A stretch of 64,000 bases of DNA, taken from contig DATCTN010000021.1 of NCBI GenBank assembly GCA_036567965.1, positions 72,906-136,905 on the forward strand, written 5' to 3'. Position numbers and translations under genes: made by a program. Under the pieces are notes generated by a model. That model was not told where the DNA came from. It saw only the letters and a program-made list of their open reading frames with translations, and did not search any database. Origin of the DNA: Candidatus Kryptoniota bacterium. GTDB lineage: Bacteria > Bacteroidota > Ignavibacteria > Kryptoniales > JAKASW01. Below are positions 18,498 through 28,455 of this stretch, in pieces (positions within the stretch are counted from its first letter, which is position 1; each line of letters begins with the position of its first letter).

Positions 18498-18887
18498 ATG
18501 TCTTCTAATTCTCGGCACTTCACTCTTGACGAAGCTCGTTCTGTCCTCGGGACACTTCTTCCCGACTTATCGCGGATGGTGGAGCTGAAGAAAATCCTCA
18601 ACGCGAAGAACTATGATGTCTATCGGCATGCGTATTTCGGCGGCGGCGGTCCGAACGGCACCAAACACTATCCGCCGGAGCTTGAGGAGTTGGTGGAAAT
18701 AGCGCAGCACTTCGCTGAAGCCGGCGTCGCTGTGAAGAGCCTGGATCAGGGTCTGATTGACTTTCCACATATCAGAAAAAATGGTGAAGAAGTCTACCTC
18801 TGTTACAAACTGGGGGAAGACGACATACTTTTCTGGCATCCCATCAAAACAGGATTTGCCGGAAGAAAAAGCACAACACAATTGTGA
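18498..18887 (+). CDS. DUF2203 family protein
   Basis: A 129-residue cytoplasmic protein. Family features are the N-terminal FTLDEARSVLGTLLPDL helix, the DFPHIRKNGEEVYLCYKLGE segment and the C-terminal WHPIKTGFAGR. The function of the family is not known. The stop overlaps or nearly abuts the proline dehydrogenase gene, suggesting co-transcription. ATG at 18498 has no strong ribosome-binding site. Confidence 0.85.
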   Translation: MSSNSRHFTLDEARSVLGTLLPDLSRMVELKKILNAKNYDVYRHAYFGGGGPNGTKHYPPELEELVEIAQHFAEAGVAVKSLDQGLIDFPHIRKNGEEVYLCYKLGEDDILFWHPIKTGFAGRKSTTQL

Positions 18888-18898
18888 ATGGAGTCCAG

Positions 18899-19801
18899 AT
18901 GAACCCGCTGAACAACATGATGGTCTCAACTCTACAGGTATTCCCAAAATCGTTCATAAAAAAATTCGCGATGCGTTATATCGCTGGTGAACATATCGAG
19001 GACGCAGTCTCACTTGTCAGGAAACTTAACACTAGTCGGATGATGGCTACTATCGATGTCCTCGGAGAAAACATCACTACCAAGGACGAGGCTCTCGAAT
19101 CGACGAGAGCGGCGGAAGAGGTGCTCCAGGTCATAAGCGCGAGCAATCTGGATGCAAATCTTTCGATCAAACTGACCCAATTCGGTCTTAACATCGACAA
19201 GGATTTTTGCTTTAATAATGTAAAGAGGATTCTCGACACAGCAAGGAGCCGTGGGAATTTTGTCCGCATCGACATGGAGGACTCCTCTACTACAACAGCT
19301 ACACTCGACATCTACGAGCGATTTCGCAAAGCAGGGTTTGATAACACCGGAGTCGTGATCCAGGCATACATGCGAAGGAGCGAGTCTGACGTCAAGAGAC
19401 TCATCGATATGAAAGCCAACGTCAGATTGTGCAAAGGGATTTATATTGAACCTGAGAGCATTGCGTTTAAGAAAAAGGACGAGATTAGGAAAAATTATGT
19501 CAAGCTGCTGAACATGTTGATGGAAGCGAAATCCGGAGTCGCGGTCGCGACGCATGACGATTATCTGATTGATGCCGCTTACGAGTCGATATCGCGCTTC
19601 GGCCTCAAACCGTCCGAATACGAGTTCCAGATGCTCCTGGGCGTCAGAGCTGACCTCAGAGACAGGATCGTAGCGGACGGAAAAATGCTTAGAGTGTATG
19701 TCCCGTTCGGCAAGCACTGGTACGCCTACTCGATCAGGCGATTCAAAGAGAACCCTCAGGTTGCGGGATACGTGTTCAAGGCAGTCTTCACGGGACGGTA
19801 G
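18899..19801 (+). CDS. Proline dehydrogenase (stand-alone)
   Basis: Flavin enzyme oxidising proline to pyrroline-5-carboxylate and passing electrons to quinone. About 300 residues, the size of the monofunctional type. Supporting segments are RIDMEDSSTT, VIQAYMRRSESDV, RLCKGIYIEP, VAVATHDDYL, FQMLLGVR and the C-terminal RVYVPFGKHWYAYSIRRF. ATG 18899 is chosen because GGAG lies 5 bases upstream; a GTG at 18884 would overlap the DUF2203 stop. No pyrroline-5-carboxylate dehydrogenase is in the window. Confidence 0.92.
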   Translation: MNPLNNMMVSTLQVFPKSFIKKFAMRYIAGEHIEDAVSLVRKLNTSRMMATIDVLGENITTKDEALESTRAAEEVLQVISASNLDANLSIKLTQFGLNIDKDFCFNNVKRILDTARSRGNFVRIDMEDSSTTTATLDIYERFRKAGFDNTGVVIQAYMRRSESDVKRLIDMKANVRLCKGIYIEPESIAFKKKDEIRKNYVKLLNMLMEAKSGVAVATHDDYLIDAAYESISRFGLKPSEYEFQMLLGVRADLRDRIVADGKMLRVYVPFGKHWYAYSIRRFKENPQVAGYVFKAVFTGR

Positions 19802-19892
19802 CAAACGCTTAACGAACGAGTCTGCGATCTTGTAAGCTGGTGGGTCTGTTCAGGAATCACCAGACTAGTACGCCGCATTGGATAGAGAAGGA

Positions 19893-19923
19893 TTTCACTT
19901 TCGGATCTTTCGGTTTAGATTAG
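19893..19923 (+). promoter_or_regulatory. Candidate promoter upstream of uvrB
   Basis: TTT at 19893-19895, a 20-base spacer and TAGATTAG at 19916-19923, 20 bases before the uvrB ATG. It fits the window's TTK-N20-TAnATT pattern weakly, because the -33 element lacks G. Confidence 0.3.
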
Positions 19924-19942
19924 TGGGAGAGATGAAGCGCTT

Positions 19943-21961
19943 ATGATCGGGAAATTCAAATTAGTCTCTGATTACAAACCGTCAGGAGATCAGCCGGAAG
20001 CGATTCGCGAGCTGACCGATGGTATCGTGTCGGGCCGCCAGTTCCAAACTCTACTTGGTGTGACGGGAAGCGGGAAGACCTATACCATGGCACAGATCAT
20101 GCAAAACATCAACAGACCTGCGCTCGTCATCTCTCATAACAAGACGCTGGCGGCTCAACTTTACGGAGAGTTCAAGCAGCTCTTTCCGGAAAACGTCGTC
20201 GAATTCTTTATATCCTATTACGACTATTATCAGCCTGAAGCTTATATCCCGCAAACGGATACATATATTGAAAAGGACTCATCAATTAACGATGAGATCG
20301 ACCGTCTCAGACTTCGCGCTACCAGCTCACTTCTTAGCGGCAGGAGCGACGTGATTGTCGTCGCATCGGTGTCATGCATTTACGGAATAGGGTCACCTTC
20401 GGATTACCGCGACGAGGTCGTCATTTTAAATAAAGGCGAGAAAATGGGAAGAAGACATCTTCAGGAACTTCTTATTGACAGCCTTTATTCGAGAAACGAT
20501 GTTGAATTTCAAAGAGGTAAATTCCGTGTAAGGGGTGACGTGGTTGAAGTTTTTCCTGCCTACGAGGTCGACGAGGCAATCAGGATAGAATTTTTCGGCG
20601 ACGAAATCGAATCGATGAAAACGTTCGATCCAATCACGGGCGTTCCGGTTTTGGAAATGGAAGACGTCTATATTTACCCGGCCCGACATTTCGTCACGAG
20701 CGAGGAAAACCTCTCACGGGCAGTCAAGTCGATTGAGAATGAGCTCGTCGAAAGATTGACCGACCTTCGAGCCATGGGAAAATATCTGGAAGCCCAGAGA
20801 CTGGAGCAAAGGACGAGGTTCGACCTTGAGATGATGAAAGAGGTTGGATACTGCAACGGCATCGAGAATTACTCCCGTCACATCACGGGCCGCGAACCGG
20901 GCCAGAAACCTTACTGCCTTCTCGACTATTTTCCCGAGGACTTCATTATGTTCATCGACGAATCGCACCAAACTCTGCCTCAGGTCCGCGCGATGTACCA
21001 AGGCGACAGGTCGAGGAAAATGACGCTCGTCGAATACGGATTCCGGCTTCCCTCGGCACTTGACAACAGGCCCCTCAAGTTTGAAGAGTTCGAATCGATG
21101 ATCAAGCAGGTCGTGTTCGTTAGCGCCACACCGAGCGAATATGAGCTGTCCAAGAGCAGCGGCGTTATCGTGGAACAGGTAATCCGGCCGACGGGAATCA
21201 TTGATCCTGAAGTCGAGGTCAGGCCAGTCAAGAACCAGATGGACGATCTCATCCATGAAATAAGAAACCGGGTTGCAGTTAAGGAACGAACGCTCGTCAC
21301 TACGCTGACGAAACGAATGGCCGAGGATCTCACCGAATACCTGAGAAACCTGAACGTTCGGGTGAAATATATTCACTCCGACATCGACTCGCTTGAGAGA
21401 GTGTCGATACTGAGGGATCTCCGACTCGGCGAGTTCGACGTGCTCGTCGGGGTGAATCTCCTTCGGGAAGGTCTCGACCTTCCGGAAGTGTCACTTGTCG
21501 CGATACTTGACGCCGACAAGGAGGGATTCCTCAGGTCCGAAAAGAGTCTCATTCAAACTGCCGGCCGCGCCGCCCGTAACATAGGAAGTAAGGTGATTCT
21601 TTATGCCGACAATATCACAAATAGCATGAAGAAGATGATGGATGAGACAGAACGCCGGAGGAAGATTCAAACCGATTTCAATGTTAAGCATAATATCAAA
21701 CCGAAGTCGATCGTGAAATCGACCGAGGAAATAATCGCATCTACGGCTATTGCGGACGTGCGGACCGAGTCCGAGGAGAAAGCGAGGACCGGACAGCGAT
21801 CGGTCGTCGCTGAATCTCAGCAGCGATACCTCAGCCAACAGCAAAGGGCCGAATTGATAGAACGCCTTACTAAAGAAATGTACCAGGCCGCGAAGGAGCT
21901 CGATTTCGAAAAAGCCGCTGAGCTGCGCGACGAAATTCATCGATTGTCGAAGAAGAATTGA
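19943..21961 (+). CDS. uvrB: Excinuclease ABC subunit B
   Basis: Nucleotide excision repair helicase-like subunit that verifies damage handed over by UvrA and recruits UvrC. Its 672 residues are the normal size. Walker A is [10 protein letters not shown], the beta-hairpin region [12 protein letters not shown], motif [11 protein letters not shown] and helicase motif [13 protein letters not shown]-terminal UVR motif ([17 protein letters not shown]) is present for UvrC contact. The stop overlaps the next start as TTGA. Start ATG 19967 region is full-length with the expected GDQPEAI segment near residue 15. Confidence 0.98.
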   Translation: MIGKFKLVSDYKPSGDQPEAIRELTDGIVSGRQFQTLLGVTGSGKTYTMAQIMQNINRPALVISHNKTLAAQLYGEFKQLFPENVVEFFISYYDYYQPEAYIPQTDTYIEKDSSINDEIDRLRLRATSSLLSGRSDVIVVASVSCIYGIGSPSDYRDEVVILNKGEKMGRRHLQELLIDSLYSRNDVEFQRGKFRVRGDVVEVFPAYEVDEAIRIEFFGDEIESMKTFDPITGVPVLEMEDVYIYPARHFVTSEENLSRAVKSIENELVERLTDLRAMGKYLEAQRLEQRTRFDLEMMKEVGYCNGIENYSRHITGREPGQKPYCLLDYFPEDFIMFIDESHQTLPQVRAMYQGDRSRKMTLVEYGFRLPSALDNRPLKFEEFESMIKQVVFVSATPSEYELSKSSGVIVEQVIRPTGIIDPEVEVRPVKNQMDDLIHEIRNRVAVKERTLVTTLTKRMAEDLTEYLRNLNVRVKYIHSDIDSLERVSILRDLRLGEFDVLVGVNLLREGLDLPEVSLVAILDADKEGFLRSEKSLIQTAGRAARNIGSKVILYADNITNSMKKMMDETERRRKIQTDFNVKHNIKPKSIVKSTEEIIASTAIADVRTESEEKARTGQRSVVAESQQRYLSQQQRAELIERLTKEMYQAAKELDFEKAAELRDEIHRLSKKN

Positions 21962-22671
21962 AACCCACTGACGGACTCTCAAGGATTGCCGAATCATTCG
22001 TAAACTTCGTTTATCCTCCGTCATGCACAACCTGCTCCAGAGATCTGAAAAGGGGAGAATTCTATATTTGCAGCCGATGTTGGGACAGCTTCGAGCGTGT
22101 CGCGCGCACAGAAACCATCATCCAGGGCATCGAAGAAAAATTTCTGAGGGACGAATCCATCGACGCGATGGATGCAGTGTTCCTGTTCGGAGACGACAGT
22201 CGCGTCAGGACTGCCGTCCATCTTCTAAAATATAACGGTGCTGAAGCGATAGCGAAAAGATTCGGAGTCCTCATAGCCGCAAAGATCGCAGCCGATGTGA
22301 AGATGTCTTCTTGCGAAGTGATTGCTCCCGTTCCTCTTCATTCTGCGCGCGAGCGCGAACGAGGCTATAACCAGAGTGAATTGATAACGAGAAGCGTGGC
22401 GTGTGAGCTCCGGGTTTTGCATCTGCCTCGTCTTCTGAAGCGAACGAGACAGACTCAGACCCAAACACTGTTCGATGCCGAAGGGCGAAGGCGAAATATT
22501 GCCGGAGCATTTACGGTCGATGACCGGCTGGCAAATCGAGTCGCGGGTCGAAAGATACTCCTGGTGGACGATGTAATTACCACCGGGTCCACAATCAGGG
22601 AATGTGCCGGAGAACTAAAGAAGGGGGGAGCCTCGGAGATTTATGCCGCATCCGCCGCTATTACAGTCTGA
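21958..22671 (+). CDS. ComF family protein (amidophosphoribosyltransferase-like)
   Basis: A ComF/GntX-type protein. An N-terminal zinc-binding region carries CTTC and CSRC pairs (about residues 22-40), and a phosphoribosyltransferase fold ends in the PRPP motif [12 protein letters not shown]. ComF proteins are linked to DNA uptake, but family members also occur outside competence. The TTG start overlaps the uvrB stop by 4 bases. A comFA helicase is not seen nearby. Confidence 0.88.
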   Translation: MKPTDGLSRIAESFVNFVYPPSCTTCSRDLKRGEFYICSRCWDSFERVARTETIIQGIEEKFLRDESIDAMDAVFLFGDDSRVRTAVHLLKYNGAEAIAKRFGVLIAAKIAADVKMSSCEVIAPVPLHSARERERGYNQSELITRSVACELRVLHLPRLLKRTRQTQTQTLFDAEGRRRNIAGAFTVDDRLANRVAGRKILLVDDVITTGSTIRECAGELKKGGASEIYAASAAITV

Positions 22672-23032
22672 TATCAGAAAATTCATAACGGGGGTCGAAA
22701 ACGTCCATTGCACCTTTCCGGACCCCGATCGAGCAAAAGATTTCCTCACGTCACTGTTCGGGCCTGCAGAACATGTCGATGGCTCGTGGACGGAATTCAA
22801 AGTCGCCGGACTCGATGTTGCCGTGACTTCAGCATCAGAGACAAAATTCGTGATCACGTTTACGGTCGAACGTCTCGAAGAGCTGCGAGATGTCCTCATT
22901 GAAAGAAAACTGGCTGAACCCCAATTGCAGACAGGAGATTACGGAAACTTCATAGAGATTTCGCCCGAGAAGGGCTTTTTCATCCATTTCTTTGAACCCA
23001 AGAAGAAATGTGATTCTATTGAAAGATCATAA
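22643..23032 (+). CDS. VOC-superfamily (glyoxalase-like) protein
   Basis: 129 residues with a single vicinal-oxygen-chelate-like fold. The segments VENVHCTFPDPDRAKDFL, a middle FVITFTVERLEEL and the C-terminal GNFIEISPEKGFFIHFFEP match the beta-alpha-beta-beta-beta pattern. The substrate is unknown. The ATG lies inside the ComF gene (29-base overlap) with CGGAG five bases before it. Confidence 0.65.
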   Translation: MPHPPLLQSDIRKFITGVENVHCTFPDPDRAKDFLTSLFGPAEHVDGSWTEFKVAGLDVAVTSASETKFVITFTVERLEELRDVLIERKLAEPQLQTGDYGNFIEISPEKGFFIHFFEPKKKCDSIERS

Positions 23033-23069
23033 TTTTTGGATTTTCCTGCCCGAGCATTTAAACTCTCTT

Positions 23070-24038
23070 ATGAAGAAAATTACTTTTGTCTTCTTAATTT
23101 CAATCACAATGCTTTCGTGCTCGGGTCGAAATAAGCAACAGGAATCAGACACGACTCAACATGTTGCTCAAATCCCCACAGTCCCCGTCCCGGTATTCGA
23201 CGGTAAATCAGCATTCAATTATCTGGTAAAACAGACCGACTTCGGTCCGAGGAATCCGAACAGCAGCGGCCACGAACAGTGTCTGTATTATTTACAGAAC
23301 GTCTTGTCGCAATATGCCGATTCTGTCGAGCTGCAGAAGTTCGATATCCCCGGCTATGACGGTATGATGCTCCATCTTACGAACATCATTGCTCACTTCA
23401 ACATGAAGTCGAATAAGCGCGTCCTCCTCACTGCGCACTGGGACACAAGGCCGCGTGCCGATCAGGAGAAAGGCGGCGGTTCTGATAAACCTATCCTTGG
23501 AGCGAACGACGGCGCCAGCGGAGTTGCAGTCCTTCTTGAAATGGCTCGCGACTTCAAGCAGGACCCGCCACCGGTCGGAGTGGACATAATTTTCTGGGAT
23601 GGCGAGGACTATGGCAAAGAAGGGAGCCTCGACTACTATTTCCTCGGATCGAAATACTGGGCCCAAACACGACAGCTTGCATACTACCCGATATTCTCTG
23701 TTAACCTTGACATGGTGGGAGACAAGGAACTCTCTTTGCCGAAAGAAGCCGGCTCGTACCAGTATGCTCCCGATATTGTCGATCTTATTTGGAACACGGC
23801 TGAAGAAATGGGCGTAAGTCAATTTGTCGATTCGGTCGGCGGAGCGATTTCCGACGATCATCTTTCTCTCCAATACATTGGGATGAAAGCGATCGACATT
23901 ATCGACTTTGCGTACCCGGATGCGACGAACAAATACTGGCACACGCTCGAAGATACACCGGACAAATGCAGCAGTGAAAGTCTTACCGCAGTCGGAAAGG
24001 TACTTATGCAGGTATTGTATAGGAAAATTCCCATTTGA
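23070..24038 (+). CDS. M28-family peptidase / glutaminyl cyclase-like lipoprotein
   Basis: A secreted zinc-dependent hydrolase. ATG 23070 is chosen because it gives a clean lipoprotein leader ending MLSC (Cys about residue 17). Metal-ligand segments are TAHWDTRP, GANDGASG, WDGEDYG, VNLDMVGD and the late YWHTLEDTPDKCS. This set resembles glutaminyl-peptide cyclotransferases and M28 aminopeptidases; which activity it has cannot be decided from motifs alone. The stop overlaps the prmA start as TTGA. Confidence 0.85.
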   Translation: MKKITFVFLISITMLSCSGRNKQQESDTTQHVAQIPTVPVPVFDGKSAFNYLVKQTDFGPRNPNSSGHEQCLYYLQNVLSQYADSVELQKFDIPGYDGMMLHLTNIIAHFNMKSNKRVLLTAHWDTRPRADQEKGGGSDKPILGANDGASGVAVLLEMARDFKQDPPPVGVDIIFWDGEDYGKEGSLDYYFLGSKYWAQTRQLAYYPIFSVNLDMVGDKELSLPKEAGSYQYAPDIVDLIWNTAEEMGVSQFVDSVGGAISDDHLSLQYIGMKAIDIIDFAYPDATNKYWHTLEDTPDKCSSESLTAVGKVLMQVLYRKIPI

Positions 24039-24889
24039 AAACAACGGCAGAGAAGTATTTTCAACTCAAGGTAACTTCGGATAGTTCAATCAACGATCTC
24101 ATAGTCGGATTCCTAAGTGACGTGGGAGCAGAAGGTTTTATCGAGGAAGGGAACGAACTCATTTGCTATTTAGCGGAAGACAAGTGGAAGCCCGGTTACA
24201 AGGACGATTTAGTCGAGTTTCTCTCGAGACTAAAAGCGGAGAGGAAAATTGAAACTTTCACCGTGGATCTGTCCGAGGTGATGAACCGCGATTGGAACAG
24301 TCTCTGGGAAGAATCCATCGTGCCGGTCGAGGTAACCGAAAATATTGTCATCAAGCCGAGCTGGAAGACTTATTACGGCGCCGCAAAAATCGTAATTGAG
24401 ATCGACCCGAAGATGTCGTTCGGGACCGGACACCACGAGACAACCAGAATGATGATCAAGCTCCTTGAGAAGTATGTGCATAATGGAAACACGGTCCTGG
24501 ACATTGGAACCGGGACAGGTGTACTCGCGATCGCGGCTGTAAAGGTCGGCGCGAAAACATGTGTGGCGGTTGACAATGATGAGTGGTCGATAGTCAACGC
24601 CCGCGAGAATATCTCCAGGAACGGAGTCGAATCTGCGGTGGATCTAATGTTCGGAGAAGTGGGTAAAGTACCGGACAGACAATTCGATATCGTCATGAGC
24701 AATCTGAACAGGAATACTCTCATCTATATAAAATCGGAAATTGCACGGCGCTGCTGCGGACTCCTTATGCTTTCAGGAATTCTTACGCTCGATGAGAAAT
24801 CTATCGTCGACGAGTTCGCGTCTGTCGGATTTAAACTGATTGAATCGTTGAAAAATGCCGAGTGGTCCGCGCTAGTCCTCAAGAGATGA
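24035..24889 (+). CDS. prmA: Ribosomal protein L11 methyltransferase
   Basis: Cytoplasmic SAM-dependent enzyme trimethylating ribosomal protein L11. The SAM motif is VLDIGTGTGVLAIAA (about residues 156-170), preceded by MSFGTGHHETT, a signature of PrmA, and followed by VMSNLNRNT. The length (284) is normal. The TTG start overlaps the previous stop by 4 bases, and its own stop overlaps the next ATG. Confidence 0.93.
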   Translation: MKTTAEKYFQLKVTSDSSINDLIVGFLSDVGAEGFIEEGNELICYLAEDKWKPGYKDDLVEFLSRLKAERKIETFTVDLSEVMNRDWNSLWEESIVPVEVTENIVIKPSWKTYYGAAKIVIEIDPKMSFGTGHHETTRMMIKLLEKYVHNGNTVLDIGTGTGVLAIAAVKVGAKTCVAVDNDEWSIVNARENISRNGVESAVDLMFGEVGKVPDRQFDIVMSNLNRNTLIYIKSEIARRCCGLLMLSGILTLDEKSIVDEFASVGFKLIESLKNAEWSALVLKR

Positions 24890-25812
24890 GGTGTGCTTCA
24901 ATTGATATCGGCACCAATACGATACTGATGCTGATAGGGGAAATCGGAGGGACATCGAATCTCAGACCGATTTCCGACTTCTATGAAGTTCCCCGAATTG
25001 GAAAAAGCGTCTCGTTGACCGGACGACTCGATCAGGCGTCGATGGATCGTGCATTGGTCGTGCTGAAGAAGTATGCCTCAATCGCTAGGGAGCAGGATGT
25101 AGAGAATATCTTCGCTTCGGCGACCAGCGCGGTGCGGGACGCGAATAATCGCGATGAGTTCATTCGTCACGTCAAGAATGAAACCGGGATCTCTGTCGAA
25201 ATAATCGACGGTATTACGGAGGGAAGACTGGTGTTCCTCGGCGCGATGAGTGGGGCAAAGCAGGATTCTGTTCCGACGTTGGTCGTCGACATCGGGGGCG
25301 GCAGCACGGAGCTCAGCTACGGCGCAGGCACGACACCGGAACAGGTGCTGAGCATCGACGTCGGGGCTGTGCGACTGACGGAAAGATTTTTCAAGCACTT
25401 GCCGCCTCTTGAAATCGAACTCGAGGAGGCGAAGGCATTAATTGAAGATGCGATGAAAGCTTACCCGTTTTCGAAAATCCATCCGCGGCAGGTAATTGCC
25501 GTCGGGGGAACAGCCACAACCCTGGCTCTCATCGCACAAGGTAAGTTCAAGTTTGACATTGGGTCTGTCGAGCATTTTAAGTTGACCACATTGGAATTGG
25601 CCGACATTCAAAGAAAATTGAAACCGATGCGGCCCGAAGAAATTCTAAAACTTACGGAGGCGGCTGAAGGGAGAGCCGACGTGCTTCTGGCCGGTACGAT
25701 CATATTGCTCAAGGTCCTTGTTGCTTCGAGGGCGGAGAGCTTTTATTCGACCGACCGGGGGCTGCGTCATGGATACTTGATTTCCCGGTATAACCGGCTC
25801 GTCGGTCGATGA
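24886..25812 (+). CDS. Ppx/GppA-family phosphatase
   Basis: Exopolyphosphatase or pppGpp phosphatase of the ASKHA fold. ATG 24886 is preferred because it overlaps the prmA stop as ATGA and begins directly with the first phosphate loop SIDIGTNT. The second loop is VVDIGGGSTEL and the third VGGTATT. At about 308 residues it is the short form without the extra C-terminal domains of E. coli Ppx, so exopolyphosphatase and pppGpp activity cannot be told apart. Confidence 0.9.
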   Translation: MRCASIDIGTNTILMLIGEIGGTSNLRPISDFYEVPRIGKSVSLTGRLDQASMDRALVVLKKYASIAREQDVENIFASATSAVRDANNRDEFIRHVKNETGISVEIIDGITEGRLVFLGAMSGAKQDSVPTLVVDIGGGSTELSYGAGTTPEQVLSIDVGAVRLTERFFKHLPPLEIELEEAKALIEDAMKAYPFSKIHPRQVIAVGGTATTLALIAQGKFKFDIGSVEHFKLTTLELADIQRKLKPMRPEEILKLTEAAEGRADVLLAGTIILLKVLVASRAESFYSTDRGLRHGYLISRYNRLVGR

Positions 25813-27122
25813 ACACGTCGTCACTCGCAGGTCACGCGATCGAGTTAGTCGACATTATTGTGAAGTCGAATTCGCCGGCCGACAGGATAGTTGCTGATTT
25901 CTACAAGGAGCGGCGATATCTCGGCTCCCACGACAGACGCTGGATCACGGAGAAAGTCTACAGCATCATCCGGAATTTCATCCTACTCAAGGAGTTGTCA
26001 ACGAGCTGCGCACCTCATTCGGGTGCTTTCGGTGTCTTCATTGCGCATGAGCTGCAAATTTCCGATCTGAAACCGGACGTGATCTATCAGCAGTTCTCGA
26101 ATCTCATCTCGTCTTATACCTTGAGTGGAGTCGAATTTGACATCGACATTTTTTCCAGATGCATTGCCGAGAGAATCGACAGAATCCGGAATTTGAAAGA
26201 GAGTGAATTCACTTTGCGTTCCTTTCCTGAATTTTTCGGAAAACTTCTGCCCGATAGAATCATACACGAATCTTTGGAACTCATGGATTCGCTCAACACC
26301 GAGGCACGGTTCAGCATTCGTGTGAACACATCCAGAATTACACGCGACAAAGTCATTGCGGAGTTGGAGCGAGCCGGCATTGGAGCTACTGCGTCCTTGA
26401 TTTCGCCTGTCGGCATAAATCTGGACAAGCGCGTAAATCTTAATACGCTTCAACTCTTCAAGTCCGGAATGGTCGAGGTCCAGGACGAGTCGAGTCAGCT
26501 CGTGGGCTTTGTTGTAAATCCTCAGCCGGGTGAACTTGTGGTGGACGCATGTGCGGGAGGCGGCGGGAAGAGTCTAGAGCTGGCCGATCTTTCCGGCGGA
26601 CAGGCACGGATATATTCGCTCGACGTCGAACCCGATCGACTCTCCACGCTTAAGTCGCGCTCGGAGAGAGATGGTTTCAAAAACATATCCGCCATCAGGG
26701 CGAACAGAAACAGCTTCGATCAAATAGAAAATCTTGTCTCGACGGCAGATAAAGTCCTTGTGGACGCGCCTTGCACGGGGAGCGGAACAATTAGAAGGAA
26801 TCCGGACAAGAAATTCAAGCTTTCAGAATCGCTCGTCGAGAAAATGTCGGCTTATCAGTGCGAGCTAATCCGCCACTACGCACAACTTGTTCGGATCGGG
26901 GGAGTTCTTGTCTATTCAACCTGCAGCATTTTTGAACTTGAGAACCGTGTCGTGACCGCCGCTTTTCTTGAGTCGAACAGCACTTTCGAACAGTTGGATA
27001 TCTGTGATATGCGACTTGAGGTGGATTTTTCTCAATTGGTTCACAAGGGGTGCATCGAGATCTATCCGCACCGGCATGACATGGACGGTTTTTACATCGC
27101 AGTCATGAGACGGGTGAAATGA
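25809..27122 (+). CDS. rsmB: 16S rRNA cytosine-5 methyltransferase, RsmB/NOP family
   Basis: 437 residues: an N-terminal NusB-like RNA-binding part (about 1-130) and a SAM methyltransferase. SAM motif I is VDACAGGGGKSL. The two catalytic cysteines are in VDAPCTGSGTIRR and YSTCSIFELEN. The N-terminal domain supports RsmB rather than RsmF. The ATG overlaps the ppx stop as ATGA, and the 3' end overlaps the convergent cysteine desulfurase by 20 bases. Confidence 0.88.
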   Translation: MNTSSLAGHAIELVDIIVKSNSPADRIVADFYKERRYLGSHDRRWITEKVYSIIRNFILLKELSTSCAPHSGAFGVFIAHELQISDLKPDVIYQQFSNLISSYTLSGVEFDIDIFSRCIAERIDRIRNLKESEFTLRSFPEFFGKLLPDRIIHESLELMDSLNTEARFSIRVNTSRITRDKVIAELERAGIGATASLISPVGINLDKRVNLNTLQLFKSGMVEVQDESSQLVGFVVNPQPGELVVDACAGGGGKSLELADLSGGQARIYSLDVEPDRLSTLKSRSERDGFKNISAIRANRNSFDQIENLVSTADKVLVDAPCTGSGTIRRNPDKKFKLSESLVEKMSAYQCELIRHYAQLVRIGGVLVYSTCSIFELENRVVTAAFLESNSTFEQLDICDMRLEVDFSQLVHKGCIEIYPHRHDMDGFYIAVMRRVK

Positions 27123-28284
27123 CTTTCTTCCTCTTTCCAATTCGCCTGACGATCCCGATGAAGTGATCCACCGCTGTCACCACTTCCTCTTCGGTTGTGA
27201 AACGGCCGAACGAAAATCTGACTGTCGCCATCGTGGTAGCATCATCTCTTCCAAGAGCTTTTATAACGTGAGACGGCTGGAGACTTCCCGAACTGCATGC
27301 CGATCCGCTCGAGACCGCAATCCCCTCGAGGTCCATGTTGATTATGAGCGCCTCTCCGTCGATCTCCATCTTGCTCGAATCGATTGAAACGCTGAGAATG
27401 TTCGGGATGGCGTCATGGCCCGGCGAGTTAAAAATTGCCTCCGGCACCTCTTCGGAGATTTTAGTCCTCATCGAAGTGTTCAGGCGAGATAGTCTGGTAC
27501 TCTCGTTGCTCAGCTCAGCGGATGCAAGTTCGGCGGCTTTCGCGAATCCGACCGCCATGAAAACACTCTCAGTTCCCGGACGCCTGTTTCTTTCCTGCGC
27601 GCCTCCGTGGAGAAGCGGCTCCACGTCAACTCCCCTCCTGACATAAAGTGCTCCGATTCCTTTGGGTCCATATAGTTTGTGAGCCGAGAAGGAGGCCAGG
27701 TCAACCCCGCTCGACGTGAGGTCCAAAGGGATCTTGCAGAATGATTGGACTGCGTCCGTGTGAAGCAAGGCGCCTCTTGAGTGGACGATACCGGAGAGCT
27801 CGGACAATCTTTGAACCGAACCGATTTCATTGTTCGCATGAATAATACTTACCAGGATCGTCTCTTCCGTCATGACTTTTTCGATTTCTTCGGAGGAAAC
27901 GAATCCTTCCGGATCGACATGAACGATCGAGACCTTAAAACCCTTTCTTCTCAGCGAGTCTGCTCCGTGGAGAATCGCATGGTGTTCTATTGACGAAACG
28001 ACGATATGCTTTTTCCTGGTGTCTTCACACTTAGCAGCGATGCCCAACAAAGCAGTGTTGTCCGACTCTGTCCCGCCGCTAGTAAAAAAGAGTTCCGAAC
28101 TCCTTACGCCGAGGAAGCCGGCGAGTTTATCGCGGCCGTTTTCGAGCGAGGCCTTTGCCTCTCGCCCGAATGCATGAATGCTGGAAGCGTTTCCAAAAGT
28201 GCCGTCGAGATACGGCGACATCGCGTCTATCACCCGCCTGTCGACAGGCGTCGTGGCCGTATAGTCGAGATATATCTTGTTCAT
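27103..28284 (-). CDS. Cysteine desulfurase (NifS/IscS family)
   Basis: PLP enzyme releasing sulfur from cysteine for Fe-S clusters and tRNA thiolation. The start is MNKIYLDYTATTP. The PLP lysine is in SFSAHKLYGPKGIG (about residue 206), and the active Cys lies in the SSGSACSSGS loop (about 326-335). At 393 residues it is full length. No scaffold gene is adjacent. It is divergent from the Crp-type regulator, sharing a 171-base intergenic region. Confidence 0.95.
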   Translation of the reverse strand: MNKIYLDYTATTPVDRRVIDAMSPYLDGTFGNASSIHAFGREAKASLENGRDKLAGFLGVRSSELFFTSGGTESDNTALLGIAAKCEDTRKKHIVVSSIEHHAILHGADSLRRKGFKVSIVHVDPEGFVSSEEIEKVMTEETILVSIIHANNEIGSVQRLSELSGIVHSRGALLHTDAVQSFCKIPLDLTSSGVDLASFSAHKLYGPKGIGALYVRRGVDVEPLLHGGAQERNRRPGTESVFMAVGFAKAAELASAELSNESTRLSRLNTSMRTKISEEVPEAIFNSPGHDAIPNILSVSIDSSKMEIDGEALIINMDLEGIAVSSGSACSSGSLQPSHVIKALGRDDATTMATVRFSFGRFTTEEEVVTAVDHFIGIVRRIGKRKKVISPVS

Positions 28285-28377
28285 TGAGTCTGTGTCGTTT
28301 TGAATATCAATATAAAACCATTTAAGTGCATTATTAGTTCAGGACTAAGGGACCGGGTCCGTTCTCTTCTGATTATA

Positions 28378-28408
28378 TTGCTTTTGACTCCATGCGCATC
28401 TATATTTT
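28378..28408 (+). promoter_or_regulatory. Candidate promoter of the Crp-type regulator
   Basis: TTG at 28378-28380, exactly 20 bases, then TATATTTT at 28401-28408. Spacing and sequence match the candidates ahead of the serine palmitoyltransferase-like gene and rplM. The -7 box is one base from TAnnTTTG. Confidence 0.5.
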
Positions 28409-28455
28409 TCGAGGAGTGAGCCATTTATGGAAAATAAATTGGTGGGATAACGGTC